From Acetothermia bacterium UBA3571 (GTDB lineage Bacteria > Bipolaricaulota > Bipolaricaulia > Bipolaricaulales > Bipolaricaulaceae), in contig DFNI01000036.1 in the NCBI GenBank assembly GCA_002375995.1, positions 1 through 19,603 on the forward strand: a stretch of 19,603 nucleotides of DNA, given 5' to 3'. The notes below the pieces were generated by a model. It ran no database searches. It worked only from the letters and a program-made list of their open reading frames with translations, and was not told the DNA's origin. Positions 6,128-13,984 of this stretch are shown piece by piece. Within the stretch, counting starts at the first letter, position 1. Each line of letters starts with the position of its first letter. The translations under genes were made by a program, and so were the position numbers.

Positions 6128-7438
6128 GTGAAACGTTTCTTGGTATTTGCGCTTGTGATGGTTTTCGCTTTCGGGCTGGCCCTTGGCCAGGACAAGATCA
6201 AAATTACCTTCTGGCACGCCATGGGTGGCTGGCGGGTGCCGTTCATCGAACGGATGGTGGAAGATTTCAACCTCACCCACCCCTGGATCGAGGTAACCGT
6301 GGAGTACAAAGGGTCGTACACCGACACGTTGAACGCCGCGCTGGCCGCGGCCCGGGCCGGAGCCGGTCCCCACGTGTTCCACTCCTTCGAGGTCGGGACC
6401 CAACTCCTCGTCGATTCCGGCATCATCGTGCCCCTAGAGGACCTGATCGACAAATTCAACCTCATCGTCCCGTGGGAGGATTACATCGACCCCGTGCTCA
6501 ACTATTACCGGATCGGCGGACGCCTTTACTGCATGCCGTGGAACTCCTCCAACCCCATCGTCTACTACAACAAAACGATCATGGACAAGCTGGGGATCGA
6601 GGTCCCGCGCAAGCCCACCTACAACGACATCTACGAGATCAGCAAGAAGGTGGTGGAGTCCGGCCTCGCCGAGTACGGTATCACCTGGCCCGTCCACTCC
6701 TGGTTCTTCGAGCAGTGGATGGCGGAGCAGGGCGTTGATCTTGTGAACAACAACAACGGCCGCACCGGGTACGCCACCGAGATCAACCTCCTGGACCCCG
6801 CGGCCATCAGGATCGTGGAGTGGTGGAAGAAGCTCTACGATGAGGGCCTGTGGGTGAGCCCGGGCCGCTCCTGGTCCCAGGCGCGCCAGATCTTCGTCTC
6901 CGGACAGTCCGCCATGCTCATCTCCTCTACCTCCGACGTGACCGCAATGGAGAACGCAGCCGTGGAGCAGGGCTTCGAGCTCGGCACCGCGTTCCTCCCG
7001 GTCCCGGACGGGATCGAGCGCCACGGGGTCATCATCGGCGGCGGCGCCCTGTGGGTGACCAAGGACCACCCCGATGAGGAGCTCCAGGCCGCGGCGGAGT
7101 TCGTGGTGTGGATGACCCAGGTGGCCCAGACCATCCGCTGGCACCAGGGCACCGGCTACTTCCCCATCCGCAAGACCGCCCTGAAGGCGCTGGACATGGA
7201 GGGGTGGTTCGTGCGGTTCCCCAACTACCGCACCGCCTTCGATCAACTCATCGAGACCCAGCTTATCACCGCCACCCAGGGCGCGTTGATGGGGACCTTC
7301 GTCGAGGCCCGGTCCACCATCCTCGACGCGGTGGAGGCCGTCCTCGCCGGCGAGAAGGGGATCGAGGAGGCCCTCCAGGAGGCCAAGACCCTCATCGACC
7401 AGTCCCTCCAGGACTACAAGGAGCTGGTGGGCGGTTGA
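6128..7438 (+). CDS. UgpB-like extracellular solute-binding protein of an ABC transporter
   Basis: A 436-residue periplasmic/extracytoplasmic binding protein with a clean signal peptide (1-20, ending ALGQ). It resembles E. coli UgpB, the sn-glycerol-3-phosphate and glycerophosphocholine binder, along its length: FWHAMGG (28-34), YKGSY (60-64), FEVGTQLLV (87-95), MPWNSSNPIVYYNK (136-149), IIGGGALWV and WHQGTGYFPI. By eye, the UgpB ligand positions appear kept (Tyr64, Glu88, the NSS serines, the Tyr of GYFPI and an Arg near FVEAR). Glycerol phosphates or glycerophosphodiesters are therefore the likely cargo. The start is GTG 6128 behind AGGAGGTG; a competing out-of-frame ATG at 6121 sits too close to that ribosome site. 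Neighbours are two permeases and a phosphodiesterase. Other sugars cannot be excluded. Confidence 0.92.
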   Translation: MKRFLVFALVMVFAFGLALGQDKIKITFWHAMGGWRVPFIERMVEDFNLTHPWIEVTVEYKGSYTDTLNAALAAARAGAGPHVFHSFEVGTQLLVDSGIIVPLEDLIDKFNLIVPWEDYIDPVLNYYRIGGRLYCMPWNSSNPIVYYNKTIMDKLGIEVPRKPTYNDIYEISKKVVESGLAEYGITWPVHSWFFEQWMAEQGVDLVNNNNGRTGYATEINLLDPAAIRIVEWWKKLYDEGLWVSPGRSWSQARQIFVSGQSAMLISSTSDVTAMENAAVEQGFELGTAFLPVPDGIERHGVIIGGGALWVTKDHPDEELQAAAEFVVWMTQVAQTIRWHQGTGYFPIRKTALKALDMEGWFVRFPNYRTAFDQLIETQLITATQGALMGTFVEARSTILDAVEAVLAGEKGIEEALQEAKTLIDQSLQDYKELVGG

Positions 7439-7453
7439 GCGATCACCTGATCC

Positions 7454-7485
7454 GGGGGAGCCTCCCGCGAGGGGGCTCCCCCTTT
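7454..7485 (+). terminator. Intra-operon hairpin after the binding-protein gene
   Basis: GGGGGAGCC (7454-7462) pairs perfectly with GGCTCCCCC (7474-7482), with possible extra pairing inside the loop, followed by TTT. A strong hairpin with only three T residues suggests partial termination or mRNA 3'-end protection. This is the usual way binding-protein transcripts are kept in excess over permease transcripts. Confidence 0.6.
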
Positions 7486-7511
7486 ACAATTGAGGGCACT
7501 GCGAGGGAGAG

Positions 7512-8399
7512 ATGAGAAGCCGATTTCCTAACAAGTGGCTCCCGTACCTACTTCTCCTGCCCACATTGGCCCTGTGCGCCATCTTCCTCTATTATCCCGT
7601 GATTCAAACCTTCCGCCTCAGTACCTATCGGGCCATCCTCATGGGCCTCCACCGGAAGTACGTCGGGTTCGAGAACTACGTCCGTCTCTTCACCTCTTCG
7701 GATTACATTCACAGCCTGACCATAACCTTCATCTTCGCGGTGGGGGTGGTGGTACTGGGCCTTTCCATCTCCTTGGCCATCGCCCTCCTCGCCAACCACA
7801 AGATCAAGGGAGCGCGGTTCTATCGGCTGCTCTTGATCTGGCCTTACGCCCTGTCGCCCGCGGTAGCGGGCTCCATCTGGCTCTTCCTCCTCAACCCCAC
7901 CGCGGGGGTGGTCAACTACTTCATGAAAAGCCTCTTCGGGATAAGCCCCGACTGGCTCACCGACGGGAGGCTAGCCCTGTTGGCTGTCACCATTGCCGCC
8001 ATGTGGAAGAACCTGGGGTACAACATCGTCTTCTTCCTGGCGGGCCTGCAGAACCTCCCCGGGGAGATCCTGGAGGCAGCAAAGGTGGACGGGGCTGGCC
8101 CTTGGACTACCTTCTGGCGGGTGACCTTTCCCCTCCTTTCCCCCACCACCTTCTTCCTCCTGATCATGAACCTGATCTATGCTTTCTTCGGGGGGTTCGG
8201 ATTGATCATGGTAATGACTGAGGGGGGGCCCAATAAAGCCACCAATATCCTCATCTTTAACCTCTATCAGGATGCGTTCCGGTTCCACAAATGGGGTTTG
8301 GCCGCTGCCCAGTCGGTAATCCTGTTCATCATGGTGGTAGCGTTGACGCTGATCCAATTCCGCACCACGGGAAGGAGGGTCCACTATGGCGGCCAGTAA
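7512..8399 (+). CDS. ABC transporter permease, UgpA/MalF-type
   Basis: A 295-residue integral membrane permease with about six hydrophobic segments (around 10-30, 70-95, 107-127, 153-177, 209-233 and 265-283). The EAA loop that contacts the ATPase is EAAKVDGAGPWTTFWRVTFP (188-207). It belongs to the carbohydrate-uptake-1 (MalF/UgpA) permease group and should form the heterodimeric channel with the next gene product, served by the UgpB-like protein. The ATG follows GAGGGAGAG. It lies 73 bases after the binding-protein gene, across a hairpin, and overlaps the next gene by 14 bases, which supports translational coupling. Confidence 0.93.
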   Translation: MRSRFPNKWLPYLLLLPTLALCAIFLYYPVIQTFRLSTYRAILMGLHRKYVGFENYVRLFTSSDYIHSLTITFIFAVGVVVLGLSISLAIALLANHKIKGARFYRLLLIWPYALSPAVAGSIWLFLLNPTAGVVNYFMKSLFGISPDWLTDGRLALLAVTIAAMWKNLGYNIVFFLAGLQNLPGEILEAAKVDGAGPWTTFWRVTFPLLSPTTFFLLIMNLIYAFFGGFGLIMVMTEGGPNKATNILIFNLYQDAFRFHKWGLAAAQSVILFIMVVALTLIQFRTTGRRVHYGGQ

Positions 8400-9243
8400 G
8401 CGCTCGCCTTATTGGTACAGGAAGAAAGCGATGTTCGTCCTCCTCCATCTCGGGCTCATCATTTCGGCCTTCCTCATTTCATCTCCCGTGCTATTCGCCC
8501 TCATCAAGAGTACCCAGACCACAGCCCAGATCTTCTCCTATCCCCCCACGTTCGCCATCGGCCCCGCGGCCCCGGAGAACTACGCCATCGCGTGGCGGGA
8601 TTACCATCTAGGAAGGCTCATGTTAAACACCTTCATCATCGCCGGGGCGGTGACCGTGGGAAAGACATTGATGTCCCTCTTCGCCGCCCTGGCGTTGGTG
8701 TACTTTGATTTCCCGTTAAAGAACCTCCTCTTCATCTTCGTCCTCATCACGCTGATGATGCCAATCCCCGTGCGGATCGTGCCCCTGTTCGACCTCGTGA
8801 GAAGCTTCGGTTGGGGCAATACCCACTGGGCGCTTGTCATCCCGTTCCTCGCCTCGGCCACTGGCGTCTTCCTCTTCCGCCAACACTTCATGTCCATCCC
8901 CGCTTCGCTGGTGGACGCGGCGCGGGTCGATGGAGTCGGCCCTATGCGGTTCCTGTGGCAGATCCTGGTCCCGATGTCCATGAACACCGTGGGGGCGCTG
9001 GCGGTGATCCAGTTCGTCTATATCTGGAATCAGTACCTCTGGCCCCTCATCATCATCGCGTCCAACGAGAAGCAGATGATCCAGATCGGGCTCAAGATGC
9101 TCACCGGAGCCGGCCCCGAGGGAATGCTCAACTGGGGCGTGGCCATGGCGGGCACCATCATCACAATGCTACCCCCTTTGATCGTCTTCCTGCTTTTGCA
9201 GGAGCAATTCATGCGGGGGTTCGCCCTAGCCGAGGAGAAATGA
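8386..9243 (+). CDS. ABC transporter permease, UgpE/MalG-type
   Basis: A 285-residue MalG/UgpE-type permease, the partner of the preceding UgpA-like subunit. It has about six membrane segments, the first at around 16-40. The EAA-type loop is DAARVDGVGPMRFLWQILVP (177-196), and the following helix shows the IWNQYLWPL stretch typical of the group. GAAGGAGGG lies upstream of the ATG. The stop overlaps the start of the phosphodiesterase gene in an ATGA junction. No ATP-binding subunit is encoded next to it, so a shared MsmK/UgpC-type ATPase elsewhere in the genome is expected. Confidence 0.93.
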   Translation: MAASKRSPYWYRKKAMFVLLHLGLIISAFLISSPVLFALIKSTQTTAQIFSYPPTFAIGPAAPENYAIAWRDYHLGRLMLNTFIIAGAVTVGKTLMSLFAALALVYFDFPLKNLLFIFVLITLMMPIPVRIVPLFDLVRSFGWGNTHWALVIPFLASATGVFLFRQHFMSIPASLVDAARVDGVGPMRFLWQILVPMSMNTVGALAVIQFVYIWNQYLWPLIIIASNEKQMIQIGLKMLTGAGPEGMLNWGVAMAGTIITMLPPLIVFLLLQEQFMRGFALAEEK

Positions 9244-9959
9244 GGGTTATCGCTCACAAGGCAAACGGCAAGGAGGAAATCAAAAGGGCCTTGGCACTCG
9301 GGGCGGACCTAATCGAGATCGATATCTGGGCTACCCGCGGCCATCGGTTTTTGGTCTTCCACGACATTTTCCTGGAGAAACTGGGACGTCCCAACAACTG
9401 GACCATGTACCTGACTCAGGAGGAGATCGAGGAGCTACGACGGCAACACCCGGGCCTCCTTTACCTGGAAGAGGCCCTGGACCTGATCCACGGACGGGTG
9501 GGGGTACTGTTGGAGCTCAAGCGCACCCGACACGCGGAGGCGAGCTACGATTGGATAGAGGACGAATTGGTTCGGACCCTCAAGGACGTTGGGGCCCTTT
9601 CCTGGATAACCTTGATCTCCTTCGACCACCTCTCGCTTTTGCGGTTCAAGGAGCTCTGTCCGGAGGTGCGGGTGGGAATGATATGCGCGGGGGAGTGGCT
9701 GAACCTCTGGGACGAGGTGGAACGCCTCAAACCCCATATCCTCATGCCCCATTGGGCCCAGACCACCCCACGGTTGGTGGCGGAAGCCCATCGCCGGGGG
9801 CTCGCCGTTTTCCCTTGGATCGTGAACGTAAAAGACCTCTGGGAGACCTTCCTTGAGATAGGCGTCGATGGGATCGTGACCGACAAACCCGAGGAACTCC
9901 TCGAGTTCCTCAAGAGGAAGCGGACGGAGGTGGATCGTGGTTCTCTATTACCCCGATGA
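9240..9959 (+). CDS. Cytosolic glycerophosphodiester phosphodiesterase (UgpQ-like)
   Basis: A 239-residue GDPD-family TIM-barrel enzyme without signal peptide, so it is cytosolic like E. coli UgpQ. It should hydrolyse imported glycerophosphodiesters to sn-glycerol 3-phosphate and an alcohol. Visible catalytic or metal residues are His6 (IAHK), Glu26 and Asp28 (LIEIDIW), His41-Asp42 (FHD) and Glu92 (LELK). The C-terminal GIVTDKPEELLEFL is family-typical. An odd point is AHKANGKEE where the family normally has HRG...EN, so the catalytic-loop Arg is replaced by Lys. The start is fixed by the ATGA overlap with the permease gene. The longer upstream reading in this frame is only a shadow of the permease gene. 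It overlaps the next gene by 23 bases. Confidence 0.9.
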   Translation: MRVIAHKANGKEEIKRALALGADLIEIDIWATRGHRFLVFHDIFLEKLGRPNNWTMYLTQEEIEELRRQHPGLLYLEEALDLIHGRVGVLLELKRTRHAEASYDWIEDELVRTLKDVGALSWITLISFDHLSLLRFKELCPEVRVGMICAGEWLNLWDEVERLKPHILMPHWAQTTPRLVAEAHRRGLAVFPWIVNVKDLWETFLEIGVDGIVTDKPEELLEFLKRKRTEVDRGSLLPR

Positions 9960-10806
9960 CGGAGCGTTGACGCGGCTGAAAGAGACCAGGCCCGCCCATC
10001 CCTTGGTCAAGTGCCGGGGGTTCATTTTCGACGTGGATGGGGTGCTCTGCCGCGGGGAGGACCCCATACCTCGCGCGGCGGAAGCCATCGAGCGCCTGCG
10101 GCGCGGAGGCAAGAAAGTGGTCTTCCTCTCAAACAACTCCACCAAGTCCCGGGAAGACTACCTCGCCAAGTTCGCGAGGCTCGGGATCCCCGTTACTGAG
10201 GACGACCTCGTCCTCGCCACCTACGCCACGGCACGATACGTGGCGGAGGAGAAGCCGGGGGCCAGGGTATATATGGTGGGCGCACCGGGCCTGAGGAGGG
10301 AGCTGGAACTCGCGGGCCTAGAGCTCGTGGAAGATCCCTTCTCCGCCGAGTACGTGGTAGTGGGATCGGCTTTCGACGGGACGGGGAGGATCCGCGAGGA
10401 CAACGCCCACCGGATCACTGGGGCCCTCCGGGCCCTGTACCACGCTGGGGCCAAGTTCCTCGCCACCAACCCCGACCGGATCTTCCCCGCCAAAGATGGG
10501 GTGATCCCGGGGACCGGGGCGATTATCGGCGCCCTCTCCTACATGCTGGACCGGGAACCTGACGCCATCATCGGGAAGCCCTCTACCCACATCGTGAAGA
10601 TAGCGCTCGCGCGGCTGGGACTCCCCCCAGGGGAATGTGCCTTCGTGGGGGATATGGATACCGACATGCTCGCCGGAAGGAAGATGGGGATGACCACAGT
10701 TTTCGTCCGTTCCGGGGCGATGACCGAAGAAAAGCTCAGGTCCCTGGGGATCGAGCCGGATTTCGTGTTCGATTCCGTCATCGAGATGCTGGCGGTGGAG
10801 GACTGA
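9937..10806 (+). CDS. HAD-IIA phosphatase (NagD / phosphoglycolate phosphatase type), copy 1
   Basis: A 289-residue HAD hydrolase of subclass IIA. Motif I is FDVDGV (nucleophile Asp32, acid/base Asp34), motif II is FLSNNS (Ser65), motif III is GKPS (Lys214) and motif IV is VGDMDTD (Asp239, Asp243). The C2 cap contains ATNPDRIFP. Known members hydrolyse UMP (NagD), phosphoglycolate, or glycerol 3-phosphate (mycobacterial Rv1692). Since it follows a phosphodiesterase that yields glycerol 3-phosphate, dephosphorylation of that product to glycerol is a reasonable guess. The GTG start has GGAGG six bases upstream, inside the phosphodiesterase gene. The N-terminus is about 22 residues longer than in copy 2 (13985-14785). 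Confidence 0.9.
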   Translation: MVLYYPDDGALTRLKETRPAHPLVKCRGFIFDVDGVLCRGEDPIPRAAEAIERLRRGGKKVVFLSNNSTKSREDYLAKFARLGIPVTEDDLVLATYATARYVAEEKPGARVYMVGAPGLRRELELAGLELVEDPFSAEYVVVGSAFDGTGRIREDNAHRITGALRALYHAGAKFLATNPDRIFPAKDGVIPGTGAIIGALSYMLDREPDAIIGKPSTHIVKIALARLGLPPGECAFVGDMDTDMLAGRKMGMTTVFVRSGAMTEEKLRSLGIEPDFVFDSVIEMLAVED

Positions 10807-10809
10807 GGG

Positions 10810-12030
10810 ATGGGAAAGGCCGAATACCTTGAAGCAGTGCGAGAAGCCCTGGAGGAGTTGAGGAAAAGGGGAGAGAAAGAGGTGGTGCTCGTGCACCACA
10901 ACGATGCCGATGGCCTCTCCTCGGCGGCGGTACTCCAGGTGGCCCTCTCCCGGGCAGGATTCGAGGTCTTGCGGATCCCCCTCGAGCGGGTCCATCCCCC
11001 GATAAACCGAAGGATCCACGACCTCCACGCCGGTACTCCTATCATCTACGTGGACCTCGGGGCCCGGGCCGCGCCCATGATCGCCGAGGTGAACGGGAGG
11101 CGGTCGCTTACCCTGATCGTGGACCACCATCTCGCGGAGGAAACCGACGACCCCGCGGTATTTAACCTTTCCACCGAGCTCTTCGGCCTCTCGGGCGAGC
11201 GGGAGATCTCGGCGGCGACGGCCGCGTGGCTGGTGGCCCGAGTGCTGGACGAAGTCAACCGAGACCTCGCTTACCTCGGTGTAGTGGGGGCTATCGGCGA
11301 CTCCCACGAGCGCGGGGGAAAGCTCGTGGGGGAGAACCGGGGAGCCCTGGAGGAGGCCGCGGCCCGGGGACACGTGGAGGTCGAGGAGCGCGACGGCCGC
11401 GAGTCTTACCGCCTCGTCAAGTTCGGTGAGCCCATAGATCTGAAGCCGTTCGCGAAGGCCCTCACCACCCTGGGGGCGGCGGGCTACGCCATGGGTGGCC
11501 CGGATATCGCCGTGCGGACACTGCTCGAAGGCCCCTCTGGAGAGTTCGAGGGCAAGCTCCGGGAGCTCGAGGCCCTGAAGCGGGAGCGGTTCGAACTCAT
11601 GGTGGAGCGGCTGCGGTCAGGCGGTTTGAGGAAGACCACGTATATCCAGTGGTTTTCCGTGGGCGATGGATTCGCCCCCATGGGGGTGAAGATGGTGGGC
11701 GAGTTCTGCATGGAGATCCGGGACATGGACTTCGTGGATCCGGACAAGTACATCGCCGGCTTCCAGGACATGCCCACCGAGATCCCGGGCCTGGGCCGGT
11801 TTGAGTGGGATCTGGTGAAGATCTCCATGCGGGTCCCAGGCCCCCTGGAGGAGCGGATCGTGCGCAAGGAGATGCCGGGGCTCGCCTGGCTCCTCCCCGA
11901 GGCGGCAAAGCGCGTGGGTGGTTCCATCGACGCCTGTCATGACTACGCCGCCGCCTCCCTCATCCCCCGGGGAAGGGAGGAGGAGCTGGTGGCCGCCATG
12001 GACGAGCTCGTGGAGGGGAGGGTCTCCTGA
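10810..12030 (+). CDS. DHH-family phosphoesterase, archaeal RecJ/GAN-like
   Basis: A 406-residue DHH phosphoesterase. Metal-binding motifs are HHNDADGLSSAAVL (29-42; Asp32/Asp34), IYVDLGA with Asp82, and the signature VDHH (104-107). A further IGDSHERGG motif follows. The C-terminal part ends in a DHHA1-like nucleic-acid/substrate-binding stretch (IDACHDYAAASLIPRGR) that looks like a divergent GGH-AAG motif. HNDADGLSSAA is most like archaeal-type RecJ homologues (such as the GINS-associated nuclease) rather than bacterial RecJ or NrnA. Substrate could be single-stranded DNA or RNA or a small phosphodiester. Its place among phosphodiester-metabolising genes is unusual. It sits three bases after the HAD gene and overlaps the next gene by one base (TGATG). 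Confidence 0.87.
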   Translation: MGKAEYLEAVREALEELRKRGEKEVVLVHHNDADGLSSAAVLQVALSRAGFEVLRIPLERVHPPINRRIHDLHAGTPIIYVDLGARAAPMIAEVNGRRSLTLIVDHHLAEETDDPAVFNLSTELFGLSGEREISAATAAWLVARVLDEVNRDLAYLGVVGAIGDSHERGGKLVGENRGALEEAAARGHVEVEERDGRESYRLVKFGEPIDLKPFAKALTTLGAAGYAMGGPDIAVRTLLEGPSGEFEGKLRELEALKRERFELMVERLRSGGLRKTTYIQWFSVGDGFAPMGVKMVGEFCMEIRDMDFVDPDKYIAGFQDMPTEIPGLGRFEWDLVKISMRVPGPLEERIVRKEMPGLAWLLPEAAKRVGGSIDACHDYAAASLIPRGREEELVAAMDELVEGRVS

Positions 12031-13013
12031 TGTCCTGGAGGGCATTGGCGTCCCTCGTGGTCGTGTTGGCTTGCGCCCAGGTGGTCGTGGGCGCGGAGCT
12101 CTCGCCCCACCCACCCATCGTCATCGCCTCCGACGCCGATTTCACCCCCGAAAACGGGGCGGTTGGGGGAAGCGGGACGCCGGGGGACCCCTACATCATC
12201 GCCGGTTGGGAGATCGACGCGGAAAGAGGCGTGGGTATTCTTCTCAAGGATATCAAGGCCCACGTGGTCATCGAGGGATGCCTCATCCGTGGAGGACCCC
12301 GGGGGACGGGGATTTCCATCTCGGGGTCCCCGTACGTGACCGTACGCGAATGCCGATTCGAAGGATTGGGCACGGGCATCTTCCTCTACGAATCCCCGGG
12401 GGCGAAACTGGTGGGCAACGATTTTTTCGGTTGTTGGACCGGGATTCAGGGTAACTCATCTCCGTCCCTGCTGATCCGGGAGAACGTCTTCCGGGCCGCG
12501 CGGAAGCACGGGCTTTTCCTCTGGCGCGCCCGGGGCAGCGTCCTCGAGCACAACAGTGCCCTCGCCTGCGGCACCGGGATCTACTTGGATAGTTGCAATG
12601 GGCTCACTGTCACGGGGAACATGGTCGAGAATTGCGGATGGGGAATTTACCTATGGGACTCACACTCCTGTGTGCTCACGCGGAACGTCGTGGCCGGATG
12701 CAAGCGAGGCCTGGGATTATACCATACCTCGTCCGGAAATCTCCTCTACCACAATGCCTTCCTGGATTGTCCCCTCCCCGCGTTCGATGATAGTTCCGGT
12801 GAGAACCAATGGTTCGCTCCTTACCCCCGAGGAGGGAACTTTTGGGCAGGGGTCGGGCTTGAGGACCGTTATTCCGGACCGGGCCAAGACGAACCCGGAT
12901 CCGATGGTATCGGCGACACGCCGGTGCGTATCCCCGAAGTCGGGCTGGACCGATATCCCCTGATGGTTTTGCCCTCGTGGTTCCCCACACCTAAGAAAGG
13001 AGAAGCGAAATGA
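12030..13013 (+). CDS. Exported NosD-like right-handed beta-helix protein
   Basis: A 327-residue protein with signal peptide (1-22, ending VVGA), so it is exported. Residues about 70-260 are tandem coils of roughly 22-24 residues with recurring G-I-x-L and N-x-x-x-x-N/C-x-x-G patterns, typical of NosD / pectate-lyase-like right-handed beta-helices. The C-terminal GGNFWAG...SDGIGDTPV...DRYPLM is the recognisable NosD ending. Such proteins bind or process polysaccharides or act in surface assembly; no catalytic residues are identifiable. It is translationally coupled to the DHH gene (TGATG) and overlaps the glpQ-like gene by four bases (ATGA). It may help the neighbouring exported phosphodiesterase act on a cell-surface or environmental polymer, but that is inference. 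Confidence 0.87.
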   Translation: MSWRALASLVVVLACAQVVVGAELSPHPPIVIASDADFTPENGAVGGSGTPGDPYIIAGWEIDAERGVGILLKDIKAHVVIEGCLIRGGPRGTGISISGSPYVTVRECRFEGLGTGIFLYESPGAKLVGNDFFGCWTGIQGNSSPSLLIRENVFRAARKHGLFLWRARGSVLEHNSALACGTGIYLDSCNGLTVTGNMVENCGWGIYLWDSHSCVLTRNVVAGCKRGLGLYHTSSGNLLYHNAFLDCPLPAFDDSSGENQWFAPYPRGGNFWAGVGLEDRYSGPGQDEPGSDGIGDTPVRIPEVGLDRYPLMVLPSWFPTPKKGEAK

Positions 13014-13981
13014 AGAGATACATCAGCTTGTTATGTTTGAGCATGCTTGCGGTTGGGCTCGGAACTTCAGCGGTGGAAAAGATCGTCATCGGCCACCGGG
13101 GCGCGGCGGGGTATCTGCCCGAACACACCCTGGAATCCTACGCCTTCGCCTACGCCCTGGGGGCCAATTACATCGAGCCGGATCTCGTGATGACCAAGGA
13201 CGGCGTCCTCATCTGCCTCCACGATATTTACCTCGAGTACACCACGAACGTGGAGGAACTATACCCCGAGCGGCGCCGCCCCGATGGCCACTGGTACGCC
13301 ATCGATTTCACCCTGGAGGAGATAAAGCGTCTCACGGTGCACGAGCGTTGCCGCCGTGACGGCCGGCCCTACTTTCCGAACCGGTTCCCGGTGGGAGTGT
13401 CCCGGTTCGAGGTCCCCACCTTCGCCGAGATGATAGAGCTCGTCCAGGGGCTCAACAAAAGCACCGGTCGAGACGTGGGGATCTATCCCGAACTGAAGAA
13501 ACCGGGCTGGCACCTGCGACAGGGCTACGATATCGCCGCGGCCCTGGTGGAGATCCTCGATCGGTACGGCTACCGGGGGCCGGACGCCCGGATCTTCGTC
13601 CAGTGCTTCGAAGCCGAGACCCTCGTGCGCCTCAGAGACAAGTTTTACACCGAGCTCCCCCTGATTCAGCTGGTGAGCGCGAGCCCCACCTATAGGCGCA
13701 TGTGGACCCGGGAGGGCTTAGCCGAGATCGCGCGCTATGCCGACGGGATTGGTCCCAACAAGTCCATCATCGAGAAGAACCCCGAATACGTCGTGTGGGC
13801 CCACGAACTCGGTCTCCTCGTTCACCCCTATACCTTCCGCGCCGACTCCCTACCCCGGAAATACAGTTCCCTGGAGGAAGAGCTCGAGACCTTTTTCTTT
13901 GTCTACGACGTGGACGGGGTCTTCACCGACTTCCCCGATGTGGCCGTGCGGCTACTGGAAAGCGCGGAGGTCGTCCCTTAA
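13010..13981 (+). CDS. glpQ: Exported glycerophosphodiester phosphodiesterase (GlpQ type)
   Basis: A 323-residue periplasmic/exported phosphodiesterase with signal peptide (about 1-21), clearly GlpQ-like along its length. Landmarks are IGHRGAAGYLPEHTLESYA (27-45) with His29-Arg30, metal ligands Glu56 and Asp58 (YIEPDLVMTKDG), His71-Asp72 (CLHD), YAIDFTLEEIK, FVPTF-like region, VQGLNKSTG (145-153), IYPELKKPG (158-166; Glu161), YADGIGPNKSI and VDGVFTDFPD. It releases sn-glycerol 3-phosphate from glycerophosphodiesters outside the cytoplasm, feeding the Ugp-like transporter encoded upstream. AAAGGAGAAGCGAA precedes the ATG, and it overlaps the NosD-like gene by four bases. It is more canonical than the cytosolic enzyme at 9240-9959, keeping the HRG and EHT motifs. 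Confidence 0.95.
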   Translation: MKRYISLLCLSMLAVGLGTSAVEKIVIGHRGAAGYLPEHTLESYAFAYALGANYIEPDLVMTKDGVLICLHDIYLEYTTNVEELYPERRRPDGHWYAIDFTLEEIKRLTVHERCRRDGRPYFPNRFPVGVSRFEVPTFAEMIELVQGLNKSTGRDVGIYPELKKPGWHLRQGYDIAAALVEILDRYGYRGPDARIFVQCFEAETLVRLRDKFYTELPLIQLVSASPTYRRMWTREGLAEIARYADGIGPNKSIIEKNPEYVVWAHELGLLVHPYTFRADSLPRKYSSLEEELETFFFVYDVDGVFTDFPDVAVRLLESAEVVP

Positions 13982-13984
13982 CCG

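Noticed and set aside
6043..6738. Plus-strand frame including ATG 6121, out of frame with the binding-protein gene
   Set aside because: The ATG is only about three bases from the ribosome site, and the product beyond the first residues is Arg/His/Pro-rich shadow sequence.
6434..7246. 270-codon minus-strand open frame opposite the binding-protein gene
   Set aside because: Shadow of a well-matched UgpB-like coding sequence; translation is Val/Gly/His-rich without family features.
10318..11373. 351-codon open frame on the minus strand opposite the HAD and DHH genes
   Set aside because: It is an antisense shadow in GC-rich DNA: His/Pro/Gly-rich translation, no motifs, and both genes opposite are clearly real.
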